From Dyella solisilvae (GTDB lineage Bacteria > Pseudomonadota > Gammaproteobacteria > Xanthomonadales > Rhodanobacteraceae): DNA of 64,000 nt. A model generated the notes under the pieces. That model searched no databases, was not told the DNA's origin, and saw nothing but the letters and a program-made list of their open reading frames with translations. Both the position numbers and the translations under genes were made by a program. The DNA is taken from the NCBI RefSeq assembly GCF_003351225.1, contig NZ_QQSY01000001.1, positions 124,001 to 188,000 of the forward strand, given 5' to 3'. Each line of letters begins with the position of its first letter. Position 1 is the first letter of the stretch. This document shows, piece by piece, positions 43,440-53,582 of the stretch.

Positions 43440-43465
43440 GCTTCGCCGTGACGAAGCGCCGTCAC
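43440..43465. terminator. Overlapping alternative hairpins between convergent tetR and atuF-like genes
   Basis: GCTTCG-CCGTGA-CGAAGC (43440-43457) and GTGACG-AAGCGC-CGTCAC (43448-43465) share bases, so only one can form at a time. No T tract. Low-confidence transcript-end element. Confidence 0.3.
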
Positions 43466-43489
43466 GCTTGATCGATCGGTGATCTTCGC

Positions 43490-45484
43490 TCAGGCGGCTG
43501 CAATTTCCATCAGCAACCCGCCCGGCGCCACCTGCGCGCCAACCTGGGTGAACAAGCCGCTCACCTGGCCCGCAAACGGCGCGGCGATGCTGTGCTCCAT
43601 CTTCATGGCCTCGACCACCAGCAGGGCTTGTCCGGCGGCAACCGCCTCACCTTCGGTGACATGCACCGCAACGACGCGACCATTCATCGGCGAGCTGATG
43701 CGCCCGCTGCCGGACAACGCGCCCTGGCGCTCGGTCCTTGCATAGGTAGTGTCCACGGCGCTGTGCTCGTGGCCGTCCAGTACAAACTGGCATGCGGCGT
43801 CTGTTGCGGCATATTCAAGCTGGTGCAAGCTGTCGCCCAGGGCCAGGGTCAGGCGGCCTCGAGTGTCTGACACGAGCTCCGCCCGAATGCTTTCGCCATC
43901 CCATGCCAGCTCCCACCGCCCGGCAGAGAGCGTGCGAACGCGCATCTCCACGTCCTCGCCGTCGAGCGTGAAGCGGCACAGCGAAGGATAGGCGCGACTG
44001 CTTGCCCAGCCTTGCAACTCCGCGGGATAGCGGCCCGCGATATCCCCTCGTACATGCGTGAGCAACGCAGCAGCCGCCTGGCGAGCCGGGCCATCAGGCA
44101 AGCTCGGCTTTCGTGCCGATGACGGAAAGTGCCGCTCGATGAATGCGGTCGATACCTCGCCCGCCAGGAATGCCGGATGCGTCACGCACTCGCGCAGGAA
44201 GGCCCGGTTGGTCGGCAGGCCAAGCAGCAGGCAATCGTCCAGCGCATGGGCCAGACGACGGGATGCATCCGCGCGATCCGTGCCGTGCGCGATGATTTTG
44301 GCAAGCATCGAGTCGTAGTACGGCGACACAACAAGCCCGTCGACCAACGCGTGGTCAGTGCGTACTTCGCCCGGCGCACGCCAGCGATTGATCGTGCCGC
44401 TCTGCGGCAGGAATTCGCGCCGGGGATCCTCCGCACACAAGCGAACCTCGATCGCATGGCCGCCCTGGCCCAGCCGCACGTCAATCTCGTCCTGGGTCAG
44501 CGGCAATACTTCACCCAGCGCCACGCGCAATTGCCATTCGACCAGATCGACACCAACCACTGCCTCGGTCACCGCGTGCTCGACCTGCAGGCGCGTGTTC
44601 ATTTCCATGAAGTAGAACGCGCCGCCCGGGGAGAGCAAAAACTCCAGCGTGCCTGCGCCCACGTAGCCGATGGCGCGCGCCGCCGCCACCGATACCTCGC
44701 CCATGCGGGCGCGCAATTCAGGCGACACCGCAGGCGATGGCGACTCCTCGATCAGCTTCTGGTGTCGTCGCTGTACAGAGCAGTCGCGCTCCCCAAGGTG
44801 CACCACGTTGCCGTGTTGATCGGCAAACACCTGGATCTCGATATGGCGCGGTTCGTCGATGGCCTTCTCGAGGATCAGTGCGCCGGAACCAAACGCGTTC
44901 TCGGCCTCGGAGCGGGCCGATTGCAACGCGGCGACGAAATCCTGAGGCTGGTCGACCCGCCGCATGCCCCGACCGCCGCCGCCGGCGACGGCCTTGATCA
45001 TCACCGGGTAGCCGATGCGCGCCGCCTCCTTCGCCATGCACGCGCCGGACTGATCGTCACCGTGGTAGCCCGGCACGCAGGGCACACCGGCCGCTTCCAT
45101 CAGGCGCTTCGCGCCTGCCTTGTTGCCCATGGCGCGGATGGACTCGGCTGATGGGCCGATAAAGACGAGACCCGCCTCGCCACATGCGCGGGCAAAAGCG
45201 TCGCTCTCCGCCAAAAAGCCATAGCCGGGATGCACCGCCTCGGCGCCGGAGCGGCGCGCGGCATCCAGCAGCGCCTCGATATTGAGATAAGACGCCTGTG
45301 GCGCCGATGCCCCGATCGGCAAGGCGAGGTCCGCCTCGCAGCAGTGCGGCGCACCCCGATCGGCCTCGGCATACACGGCGATCGTCCGCATGCCCAGTCG
45401 CCGGGCAGTGCGCTGGATGCGCAGCGCGATTTCGCCACGATTGGCGATCAGGATCGAGCGAAAGGCGGCATGCGGCGTGGCCAT
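43490..45484 (-). CDS. atuF: Acyl-CoA carboxylase alpha (biotin) subunit, geranyl-CoA carboxylase-like
   Basis: A 664-residue biotin carboxylase/biotin-carrier fusion. The N-terminal biotin carboxylase domain (FRSILIANRGEIALRIQRTA) has the ATP-grasp Gly loop AVAGGGGRGMRRV. The C-terminal biotinyl domain has Lys628 in VVEAMKMEHS. Length (664) is close to that of P. aeruginosa AtuF and LiuD. The upstream partner is a carboxyltransferase beta gene, with an acyl-CoA dehydrogenase between, as in atuC-D-E-F. Geranyl-CoA carboxylase is proposed from cluster content (AtuA homologue, TetR rather than MerR regulator); 3-methylcrotonyl-CoA carboxylase is the main alternative. Last gene of the operon, 3 bp after the dehydrogenase. 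Confidence 0.8.
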   Translation of the reverse strand: MATPHAAFRSILIANRGEIALRIQRTARRLGMRTIAVYAEADRGAPHCCEADLALPIGASAPQASYLNIEALLDAARRSGAEAVHPGYGFLAESDAFARACGEAGLVFIGPSAESIRAMGNKAGAKRLMEAAGVPCVPGYHGDDQSGACMAKEAARIGYPVMIKAVAGGGGRGMRRVDQPQDFVAALQSARSEAENAFGSGALILEKAIDEPRHIEIQVFADQHGNVVHLGERDCSVQRRHQKLIEESPSPAVSPELRARMGEVSVAAARAIGYVGAGTLEFLLSPGGAFYFMEMNTRLQVEHAVTEAVVGVDLVEWQLRVALGEVLPLTQDEIDVRLGQGGHAIEVRLCAEDPRREFLPQSGTINRWRAPGEVRTDHALVDGLVVSPYYDSMLAKIIAHGTDRADASRRLAHALDDCLLLGLPTNRAFLRECVTHPAFLAGEVSTAFIERHFPSSARKPSLPDGPARQAAAALLTHVRGDIAGRYPAELQGWASSRAYPSLCRFTLDGEDVEMRVRTLSAGRWELAWDGESIRAELVSDTRGRLTLALGDSLHQLEYAATDAACQFVLDGHEHSAVDTTYARTERQGALSGSGRISSPMNGRVVAVHVTEGEAVAAGQALLVVEAMKMEHSIAAPFAGQVSGLFTQVGAQVAPGGLLMEIAAA

Positions 45485-45487
45485 CGC

Positions 45488-46645
<1,158 letters not shown>

Positions 46646-46688
46646 GTGTCTCGCTCCGGTGATCCTGGGCTGGTGAGTGCGGTCGGCG

Positions 46689-48308
46689 TTACGGTCGGGC
46701 GACGGCGAACTGGATGGGGTGCAACACACGGCGACGCGCCTCGTCGCAGACGGCCAGCACGCTGGCGAGCACCTTGCGTGTGTCGCGCGGATCGATCACT
46801 CCATCGTCCAGCAGGCGGCCGGAAAGCGTGAAGGCGTCCGATTGCCGCTCGAAAGTGTCGATCACCTTGGCCCGCATGGCCTCGATCGCCGGGTGGTCGA
46901 CGGTCTGGGTCTTGCGCTGCATGCTGGCGGCCATGACAGTGGCCATGGTGTCTGCCGCCTGCTCCGCTCCCATCACCGCGGTCTTGGCGTTGGGCCAGCT
47001 GAAGCAGAAATCCGGGAAGAAGCCGCGCCCCGACATGCCGTAGTTGCCCGCGCCAAACGACGCGCCGCAATGCACGGTGATGCGCGGCACGGTGGCGTTG
47101 GACATCGCCTGGATCATCTTCGAGCCGTGCTTGATCATGCCACCCTGCTCCGAGACCTTGCCGACGATGTAGCCGGTGGTGTTCTGCAGGTAGAGCAGCG
47201 GCAGATCCGACTGGCAGCAGGCCTGGATGAAGTGAACCACCTTGTTGGCGCCGGCCGGATCCAGCGGACCGTTGTTGGTGATGATGCCCAGCCGCATGCC
47301 GCAGATGGCGGCGTGACCGGTGATGGTGGCGGGTCCGTAGTCCGGCTTGAACTCGAGGAAGTCCGAACCATCGACGATGCGCGCGATCACCTCGCGCATG
47401 TCCAGCGGCTTGCGATGGTCGGTCAGCGCAATGCCGAGCAGTTCTTCAACATCAAGGCGTGGCGGCGCATAGGCGCGCTGGGACGCCGGCATATCCCGGT
47501 TCCAGTCCAGCGCCGCCAGCAGTTCGCGCGTGATGCGCAGCGCGTCGGCATCATCCTCGGCCAGGTACTCGGCCTGGCCAGAGACGGTGGCATGCATCTC
47601 GGCGCCGCCCAGCTCCTCTTCGGTGGCGACCTCGCCGGTGGCGGCCTTGAGCAGCGGTGGCCCCGCGAGGAAAGCGCGCGCACGGTCGCGCACCATCACC
47701 ACGTAATCCGACAGTCCGGGCATATAGGCGCCGCCCGCCGTGCTGGAGCCATGCACCACGCTGATCACCGGAATGCCCGCGGCCGACAAACGCGCGAGCC
47801 AGTAGAAGCCGCTGCCACCGTGAATGAAGGTCTCCACGCGATAAGCAAGCAGGTTGGCGCCCGCCGATTCGACCAGATGGATGAACGGCAGCTTCTGCGC
47901 GAGCGCGATGCACTGCGCCCGCTGGAATTTCTCGATGCCCATCGGCTGCACGGCGCCGGCATCGATGCCCGCGTCGTCCACCACGATCATCGCGCGCACG
48001 CCGCTCACCCAGCCGATGCCGGCGATCAGGCCGCCGCCGGGAACCGAGCGCGCGGGGTCAGCCTGATCCAGGCAGAATCCCGCCAGCGTGGACAGCTCCA
48101 GGAACGGCGCGCCCGCGTCGAGCAGGTGGCCGAGCCGATCGCTCGGCAGCAGCTGGCCGCGCTTTTCGAAGCGTTCACGGGATGCCTCGGACTTGTCGCG
48201 CGCGCGTGCCTCCAGCGCACGCAACTGTGCGACCAGCCCGCTCAGCGCGGCGTGGTTTTGCCGGTAGCTGTCGCTTTGCGGTACGACACGCGATTCAAGC
48301 GTTGGCAC
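46689..48308 (-). CDS. atuC: Acyl-CoA carboxylase beta (carboxyltransferase) subunit, geranyl-CoA carboxylase-like
   Basis: Carboxyltransferase that moves CO2 from biotin to the acyl-CoA gamma-carbon; about 539 residues, equal to AtuC/LiuB. Family blocks: SVVHGSSTAGGAYMPGLSDY, GIITNNGPLDPAGANKVVHF, QNTTGYIVGKVSEQGGMIKH and GASFGAGNYGMSGRGFFPDF. The start is non-ATG: AGGAG is 4 nt before TTG 48311 and 7 nt before GTG 48308, so GTG is favoured. It lies between the AtuA-like gene (88 bp upstream) and the dehydrogenase. Substrate (geranyl- vs 3-methylcrotonyl-CoA) is inferred only from context. Confidence 0.8.
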   Translation of the reverse strand: MPTLESRVVPQSDSYRQNHAALSGLVAQLRALEARARDKSEASRERFEKRGQLLPSDRLGHLLDAGAPFLELSTLAGFCLDQADPARSVPGGGLIAGIGWVSGVRAMIVVDDAGIDAGAVQPMGIEKFQRAQCIALAQKLPFIHLVESAGANLLAYRVETFIHGGSGFYWLARLSAAGIPVISVVHGSSTAGGAYMPGLSDYVVMVRDRARAFLAGPPLLKAATGEVATEEELGGAEMHATVSGQAEYLAEDDADALRITRELLAALDWNRDMPASQRAYAPPRLDVEELLGIALTDHRKPLDMREVIARIVDGSDFLEFKPDYGPATITGHAAICGMRLGIITNNGPLDPAGANKVVHFIQACCQSDLPLLYLQNTTGYIVGKVSEQGGMIKHGSKMIQAMSNATVPRITVHCGASFGAGNYGMSGRGFFPDFCFSWPNAKTAVMGAEQAADTMATVMAASMQRKTQTVDHPAIEAMRAKVIDTFERQSDAFTLSGRLLDDGVIDPRDTRKVLASVLAVCDEARRRVLHPIQFAVARP

Positions 48309-48395
48309 CAATGGTCTCCTGGTTATGTGACATCACCACGTGATCGAGCAGGCGGCGGAATGGCAAGGGACTGGCAGTCATGGTCATCCCTCAGC

Positions 48396-50174
48396 TCATG
48401 GGTGATCGGCCGGTACGCGCACCGGCATCGCCAGCAACACCTGCGCCATGCCTTTGCCCAGCGCGTCGTTGCGCAGCGACGCCATGCCGCCGCCACCCAA
48501 CGCCTGCTCACACACGAAGTTCATGGCATGGATGCCCGGCAGCTCGTAGCGCGTGACGCGCCCCTTGACCACATGCGCGAGATGGGAGGCGACGGCTTCT
48601 TCGGTCAATTGCGCCCGCAGCAGTGGCAGGTCTTCCGCCCGACGCGCAATCACGCCGACATTGGAGGTGTCGCCCTTGTCGCCGCTGCGTGCGTAGGCCA
48701 GCTCGATCAGTGGAACCGTGCGAGTGGCGCCTGTGGGAAGCGCAGACGGAAGGTGCGCATCGGGGACGGATTCCAGCTCGAGCGGGGCGCCGCCGATGGC
48801 CACGCTCACATCAGTGGCCTCGCCGCCCAGCAGTGTCACCCTGGGCTGCACCCGCCCCTTGTCGAGCAGTAAGGCGAATTGCTTGATCGAGGGCGCCACA
48901 TGGGGTCGCCCGCCTGCGCCGGTTGTACCGGGGGCCCAGGACGTGGCTGCCGGGGCAATCTCGCGCGCAAACAGTTCGAGCGCCTGCTTGTTCGAATGAG
49001 ATACCGCGAGCCACATCACCGATTCGAAGCGCGGCGCGGCCGGCTGGTGCGGACCAAACAGAAACGCCGAACCCAGCGTCTCGATATGCGTGGCGCTGTA
49101 ATCCGGCAGGCCCAGCTTGCGGAAGAGTCCGCGCGTACGCTCGAGGATCGCCTCCGCCGTGCGGAGCGCCTTGCGATCCGCGTCGAAGCCGACCACGGTG
49201 AGCTGTCCGGAGGCGCGATAGCCATCGGCATAGGTGGCGCTGACCTTGTAGTCGGGCGTGGGCGCGCGACCGCGTGCACCACGCACCTCCACGCGATGCT
49301 CGCCGTCCTGCACCATGGTCACCTGCGTGAAGTCGCAGACCACGTCGGGCAGCACATAGCTCGCCGGATCGCCGATCTCATACAGCAATTGCTCGCCCAC
49401 GGTGGCCGGCGTCACCAGACCGCCCGTGCCCGCCGGTTTGGTCACGGTGAAGCTGCCGTCAGCGCGGCACTCGGCAACCGGATAACCGCTGTGCGCCCAA
49501 TCGGGCACGTCTTCCCAGTCGGTATGCAGGCCGCCCGCGCCCTGGCAGCCGCATTCGAGGATGTGCCCGGCGAGGCTGCCGGCAGCCAGAATGTCGTAGT
49601 CGTCCGCGGCCCAGCCGAAGCTGTGCATCAATGCGCCCAGCGTGACGGCGCTGTCGACGCAGCGCCCGGTAATCACCACCTGCGCGCCTGCGTCGAGCGC
49701 GGCCTTGATCGGCAAGGCGCCGAGATAGGCATTGGCGCTCACCACCTTGTCCGGCAACGGCTGACCGCTCTGAAGCTCACGCACGCCTTCGTCGCGCAGC
49801 GCGGGCAACAGCGGCAACACGTCGTCACCTTCCACCACGGCGATGCGCACCTGCACCCCCAGTTCATCAGCGAGGGTTTGCAACGCTGCCGCGCAACCGC
49901 GCGGATTGACGCCGCCTGCATTGGCGATGATGCGGATGTTCTTCGCCATCGCCTCCTTGAGCACCGCGCGCATCGCCACGCTCACGAAGTCGGTGGCGTA
50001 GCCCAGTGCGGGATCCTTCACACGCGCGGAAGCCAGCAGCGACATGGTCAGCTCGGCCAGGTAGTCGAACACGAGGAAGTCGATGCGACCCGAAGCGACC
50101 AGTTGCATCGGCCCAGTGACACTGTCACCCCAGAAACCGCTCGCGCCACCGATGGAAACGATGTCTTTCCGCAT
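48396..50174 (-). CDS. atuA: AtuA family protein (DUF1446; acyclic terpene utilisation)
   Basis: A 592-residue protein, matching AtuA in length. It begins MRKDIVSIGGASGFWGDSVT and continues GRIDFLVFDYLAELTMSLLA, the hallmark of DUF1446/AtuA. Middle section includes NAGGVNPRGCAAAL and ITGRCVDSAVTLGALMHSFGW. The C-terminal region carries LIELAYARSGDKGDTSNVGV, a common DUF1446 C-terminal domain sequence. AtuA is required for growth of Pseudomonas on citronellol and related terpenes, although its exact reaction is unproven. The start codon follows the upstream hydratase stop by one base (TGACATG), indicating translational coupling. Confidence 0.88.
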   Translation of the reverse strand: MRKDIVSIGGASGFWGDSVTGPMQLVASGRIDFLVFDYLAELTMSLLASARVKDPALGYATDFVSVAMRAVLKEAMAKNIRIIANAGGVNPRGCAAALQTLADELGVQVRIAVVEGDDVLPLLPALRDEGVRELQSGQPLPDKVVSANAYLGALPIKAALDAGAQVVITGRCVDSAVTLGALMHSFGWAADDYDILAAGSLAGHILECGCQGAGGLHTDWEDVPDWAHSGYPVAECRADGSFTVTKPAGTGGLVTPATVGEQLLYEIGDPASYVLPDVVCDFTQVTMVQDGEHRVEVRGARGRAPTPDYKVSATYADGYRASGQLTVVGFDADRKALRTAEAILERTRGLFRKLGLPDYSATHIETLGSAFLFGPHQPAAPRFESVMWLAVSHSNKQALELFAREIAPAATSWAPGTTGAGGRPHVAPSIKQFALLLDKGRVQPRVTLLGGEATDVSVAIGGAPLELESVPDAHLPSALPTGATRTVPLIELAYARSGDKGDTSNVGVIARRAEDLPLLRAQLTEEAVASHLAHVVKGRVTRYELPGIHAMNFVCEQALGGGGMASLRNDALGKGMAQVLLAMPVRVPADHP

Positions 50175-50175
50175 G

Positions 50176-50955
50176 TCAGCGACCCGTCCACTTCGGCGCG
50201 CGCTTTTCGCGAAAAGCCGCCTGCCCTTCCTGCGCGTCTTCGGTCAGTGCAAACAGGCCGATCTGGCTCTCGGCGAAGGCGATGGCCTGCTCGAAACCCA
50301 GGTTTTCAACCTGCTTGAGTGTGTACAGCCCGCGCCGGATCGCCGACGGCGATTTGTCGAGCAAGCGCGCGAGCAAGGCCTCGACGGCTTCATCAAGTCC
50401 CTCCGGTTCCGCCAATGCGTTGACCAGCCCGGCTGCGAGCGCACGCTCGGCATCCATCGGCTCGCCGGTCAGGCAAAGTTCGTTGAGCACGCGGCGCGGC
50501 AACTGATGCTGCAGCACGGCCAGCACCTGTGCCGGAAACAGCCCGACCCTCACCTCGGGAAGTCCGAACGTCGCGTTGCGGCTGGCCACCGCCAAATCGC
50601 ACATCGCAAGCAGGCCCATGCCGCCGGCCATGCAGGCGCCGTTGACGCGGGCGATCAGCGGCAACGTGCACCGGCGCGCCTCGCGGAACAGGTCAGCCAG
50701 GCCCTGGTAAGGCTGCGAGTAGTCGAAACGGAAGGACTGCCCTGTCTGCAGATCGGCTCCGGCGCAGAACGCGCGCGTGCCGGCGCCAGTCAACACCACT
50801 GCGCGCACGGTCGGGTCCCCTCCGGCGTCAGCGAGCGCGCGACCCAGGGCATCCAGAACCGCACCATTGATGGCATTGCGGCGATCTTCGCGCTGGATGG
50901 TCAGCCACAATGCCTGGCCGCGCCGCTCGATGAGGAGTTCCGGGTCCGTGCTCAC
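50176..50955 (-). CDS. atuE: Enoyl-CoA hydratase/isomerase, isohexenylglutaconyl-CoA hydratase-like
   Basis: A 259-residue crotonase-family enzyme starting at GTG 50955, with AAGGTGA 9 nt upstream. Crotonase core: GAGTRAFCAGADLQTGQSF (oxyanion hole), IARVNGACMAGGMGLLAMCD (second oxyanion hole) and FGLPEVRVGLFPAQVLAVLQ. In the atu pathway this step hydrates the carboxylated isohexenylglutaconyl-CoA; in leucine breakdown the same role is played by LiuC. It is first in the leftward operon with an inverted repeat 57 bp upstream. The usual catalytic Glu pair was not verified by alignment. Confidence 0.8.
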   Translation of the reverse strand: MSTDPELLIERRGQALWLTIQREDRRNAINGAVLDALGRALADAGGDPTVRAVVLTGAGTRAFCAGADLQTGQSFRFDYSQPYQGLADLFREARRCTLPLIARVNGACMAGGMGLLAMCDLAVASRNATFGLPEVRVGLFPAQVLAVLQHQLPRRVLNELCLTGEPMDAERALAAGLVNALAEPEGLDEAVEALLARLLDKSPSAIRRGLYTLKQVENLGFEQAIAFAESQIGLFALTEDAQEGQAAFREKRAPKWTGR

Positions 50956-51011
50956 GCGATGCTCACCTTGGTCGAGGAGTTCGTCTGGGCCGTCTGCCGG
51001 ACAATGCTAAA

Positions 51012-51031
51012 TCATTTGCTTGAATAAATGA
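51012..51031 (-). promoter_or_regulatory. Inverted repeat upstream of the atu-like operon
   Basis: TCATTT-GCTTGAAT-AAATGA: perfect 6-bp arms in a short AT-rich patch, 57 bp upstream of the hydratase start. A repressor of the operon (TetR-type) could bind here. No match to the palindrome in front of the adjacent TetR gene. Confidence 0.4.
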
Positions 51032-51276
51032 CAGCGGTCACCGCTGGGGCGCCACCCCATCGCCTCTGCGCGCCCATCCTTTGCCAAGCCACTGTTCCAG
51101 CGCCGGTTTCTTCCGCGCGCGGCAAGGCGAACCCATCGCGGGTCGCCAGGCGGCTCAACCACAAGCGATCGGTATCCACCCCGTAGCCGAGGAAACGCCA
51201 CAAACATGTGTCGGGAGCTTGCCGCCACTGCGGCAGGTTCAACACGAGACAGGCCGAAACCATCCAGCCCATCCGC
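51032..51276. other. Intergenic region upstream of the atu-like operon, no gene seen
   Basis: Together with 50956-51031 this makes a ~320-bp gap between the atu-like operon and sorB. Leftward frames here (51007-51302) are rich in Trp and Arg without recognisable motifs. Nothing else seen. Confidence 0.35.
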
Positions 51277-51627
51277 TCACTGGCTCTTCGGCTTCCAGTC
51301 AATCGCCGTCAGATAAACGCTGAGCGGCTCCACGTCGGCGTCCTCGAGCGGCGCGCCATAGACGGTACGCATTTTGTTGATCTCGGCCTTCCACTGCTCC
51401 TGCGATAGCGGCGGCTGTCGCAGCACCATGCCGGCCGAGTGGCAGATCAGGCACTTGCCGGCGAGCTCGGCGTTGGGCCCAGGCGGGAACGCATCGGTGC
51501 TGGGCGGCAGATCCACGGTTACCGAATGAATGTGGATCGTCACCGGGCTGCGCTCCTGCGCCCAGCAGGCGCTGACCGCAAACGCGCTGATCGTGGTGGC
51601 GACGCAGGCCATGAGTCGGAGGTTCAT
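51277..51627 (-). CDS. sorB: Sulfite dehydrogenase cytochrome c subunit (SorB)
   Basis: A 116-residue periplasmic monohaem cytochrome. ATG 51627 has GAGG upstream and begins a signal peptide (MNLRLMACVATTISAFAVSA). The haem-c motif is Cys59-x-x-Cys62-His63 (AGKCLICHSAGMV). Its gene is 10 bp after the molybdenum sulfite dehydrogenase, the usual sorA-sorB order, so it accepts electrons from sulfite oxidation and passes them to the respiratory chain. The SorB call leans on that neighbour. Confidence 0.85.
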   Translation of the reverse strand: MNLRLMACVATTISAFAVSACWAQERSPVTIHIHSVTVDLPPSTDAFPPGPNAELAGKCLICHSAGMVLRQPPLSQEQWKAEINKMRTVYGAPLEDADVEPLSVYLTAIDWKPKSQ

Positions 51628-51637
51628 CGCGGCATCC

Positions 51638-52879
51638 TCAGGCGACGGTGAGTCGGGTCTGCTCGACGACATTGCGCATGAAGCCGCCCCCGTTCCAGTT
51701 CGCCACCTCGGGCTGCTCGACGCCTTTGGTGTTGATGGTCTTGACCATGAGCACCGTTTCTCCCCGCGACACCGGCGTGAAAACGGCATTCCAGCGGCGG
51801 AATGCATACTTTCCGTGGTCCGCTTCCAGCGCGGCTTCTTTCCAGTGCTTGCCGCCATCGCTGGACCACATCACACGGGAAACGCCGGCATCACCTCCGA
51901 AGGCGATGCCGCGCAGCTGCACGGCGAGCCCCACCAACACCCGGTCGTCATCGCGAAGATTGGTGATGAACGAGCGCGGCGCCATGTGGTTGATGGGCAC
52001 GCTCTTGAATCCCGTCTGCCCGGGCACGACGTTCGCGTACGGCATGTCCGGGATGAGGTAAGCCTTGGCCATCCAGTAATTGTCGTCGGCCTTGTCCAGC
52101 ACCTCGATGTCATCGAGCATCTTGACCCAGTACGTCGAGTACCAGCCGGGCACGACCAGCCGCAGCGGAAAACCGTTCAACAGCGGGAGCTGCTCGCCGT
52201 TCATGCCATAGGCGAGCATCACCTCGCCATCGCGGGCGTGATCGATGTCGATGGACTTGAGGTATTCCGGGGTGGCCTTGATGACGCCGCTGTCCATGCC
52301 GTGGAAACGCACGCGCGCAGCGTTGGCATTCACCCCTGCCCGGTCCAGCACATCCTTCAGGCGCACGCCGGTCCAGCGTGCGCAACCCATGGCGCCGTTG
52401 GCCCATTGGCCGCCCGGCACGCGCGGAGTGAAGAAGCCACGCGAATTGCCGGAACACTGGTTGACGGCGGCCAACTCAACCTGATCGAACTCGGTCATCA
52501 GCTGCCGCAGGCTCAGCGACAAGGGCTTGCCGACCTGGCCGCGCACCTGCAGCCGAAACGCGTCGGCGTCGATCTGCGTCGGCACGTCGGTCAGGTGCCA
52601 ACGCACGAAGAATCGGTCGTTCGGCGTAAACACGCCCTGGTCAAACACCTCGAAGGGCGTTTCCAGCATCGGCGGTCGCGTACGCAGGAGGATCATCTCG
52701 CCCTTCTGCGGAAAGTCGCTAGTGAGTTCCCGCTCGCCATTCGCGAACGGCAACTGGATACCCTTGCCCGATGCCGCCCACGCGGCTCGCCCACCCAGCA
52801 TCCCCATGGCGCCGAACAGGCCGGCGGCCTTCAGGAAGTGGCGCCGCGAGAGTGCATCGACGTCCGATTCGCTGCCCAT
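51638..52879 (-). CDS. sorA: Sulfite dehydrogenase molybdenum subunit (SorA)
   Basis: A 413-residue molybdopterin oxidoreductase of the sulfite oxidase family, oxidising sulfite to sulfate in the periplasm. It has a twin-arginine signal (SRRHFLKAAGLFGAMGMLGG) and the molybdenum-ligand Cys142 in AAVNQCSGNSRGFF. The remaining cofactor and dimerisation blocks (WTGVRLKDVLDRAG; GWYSTYWVKMLDDIEVL; GVSRVMWSSDGGKHW) are all in place. Length is normal. It is the first gene of the sorAB operon and may protect against sulfite released by other pathways. Confidence 0.9.
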   Translation of the reverse strand: MGSESDVDALSRRHFLKAAGLFGAMGMLGGRAAWAASGKGIQLPFANGERELTSDFPQKGEMILLRTRPPMLETPFEVFDQGVFTPNDRFFVRWHLTDVPTQIDADAFRLQVRGQVGKPLSLSLRQLMTEFDQVELAAVNQCSGNSRGFFTPRVPGGQWANGAMGCARWTGVRLKDVLDRAGVNANAARVRFHGMDSGVIKATPEYLKSIDIDHARDGEVMLAYGMNGEQLPLLNGFPLRLVVPGWYSTYWVKMLDDIEVLDKADDNYWMAKAYLIPDMPYANVVPGQTGFKSVPINHMAPRSFITNLRDDDRVLVGLAVQLRGIAFGGDAGVSRVMWSSDGGKHWKEAALEADHGKYAFRRWNAVFTPVSRGETVLMVKTINTKGVEQPEVANWNGGGFMRNVVEQTRLTVA

Positions 52880-52948
52880 GACACGCCCCCACGCCCCGAT
52901 GGTTGGCTACAGGATAGCCACAAAAAATTCCAAAAAGGTCGCACCCCC

Positions 52949-53422
52949 TCAAACGGGCAATTCAGTGGTCTTTTTCACCGTGCGCAAGGCCAGGGTCGAC
53001 TGCACGCGCACCACGCCCGGCAACTGGGTGAGGATCTCGGTATGGATGCGCTCGAAATCCGCCGAGTCCGCGTAGACCACGCGCACCATGTAATCGGCCG
53101 TGCCGGCCAGCAGGCAGCACTCGGTGACCTCCGGATGGTGCTGGATGGCGGCCTCAAAGGTGTCCAGCGCCGCGCGGCCCTGCTGGTCCAGCGTGACCAG
53201 GACAAAGGCGGTACCCGGCAAGCCGGCCGCCTTCTCGTCCACCAGCATCACGTAGCGGGAAATGAGCCCGCGATCCTCCAGCAGCTTCACACGGCGCAGA
53301 CAGGCCGAGGGGGACAAGTTGATGCGATTGGCGAGCTCCAGATTGGTCAATCGACCGTCCTGCTGGAGCAGCCGGAGTATGGCGCGGTCGCGGTCATCGA
53401 GTGCCTGTTCCTGGATTGACAT
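52949..53422 (-). CDS. Lrp/AsnC-family transcriptional regulator
   Basis: A 157-residue regulator. HTH: LDDRDRAILRLLQQDGRLTN, LELANRINLSPSACLRRVKL. C-terminal RAM effector domain from about residue 65, including FVLVTLDQQGRAALDTF and ADYMVRVVYADSADFERIHT. ATG 53422 chosen; the frame open to 53494 has an unlikely N-terminus. Divergent from ald, with an AT-rich spacer and near-palindrome, the arrangement of AldR/Lrp-type activators of alanine dehydrogenase that respond to alanine. Confidence 0.9.
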   Translation of the reverse strand: MSIQEQALDDRDRAILRLLQQDGRLTNLELANRINLSPSACLRRVKLLEDRGLISRYVMLVDEKAAGLPGTAFVLVTLDQQGRAALDTFEAAIQHHPEVTECCLLAGTADYMVRVVYADSADFERIHTEILTQLPGVVRVQSTLALRTVKKTTELPV

Positions 53423-53444
53423 AAAATTCCACGAATTCCCAATA

Positions 53445-53463
53445 ATCGATTCAATGATTCGAT
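53445..53463. promoter_or_regulatory. Near-perfect palindrome in the lrp-ald divergent region
   Basis: ATCGATTCA-A-TGATTCGAT: 9-bp arms with one mismatch around a central A, inside an AT-rich stretch (53420-53470) between the divergent starts. It is 23 bp from the Lrp start and about 120 bp from ald. Likely site for the adjacent Lrp-type regulator. Confidence 0.55.
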
Positions 53464-53582
53464 AACTTACCGCAAGCAGGGGCCAAATCGGCACTCAATT
53501 GCGCGAAGACTCGATCATACTGCTGCGCCACCGCCCTTCGGGCGGGCACCCAACTTCCCTATCTCCAAAGAGAGAGCAAGCC

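Noticed and set aside
48879-50318. A 479-codon rightward open frame
   Set aside because: Antisense to the AtuA-like gene, same bias artefact; no recognisable motif, Arg/His/Gly-rich.
51012-51302. 96-codon leftward frame between sorB and the atu-like operon
   Set aside because: Trp/Arg-rich with no motif and overlaps the sorB 3' end and the likely promoter.
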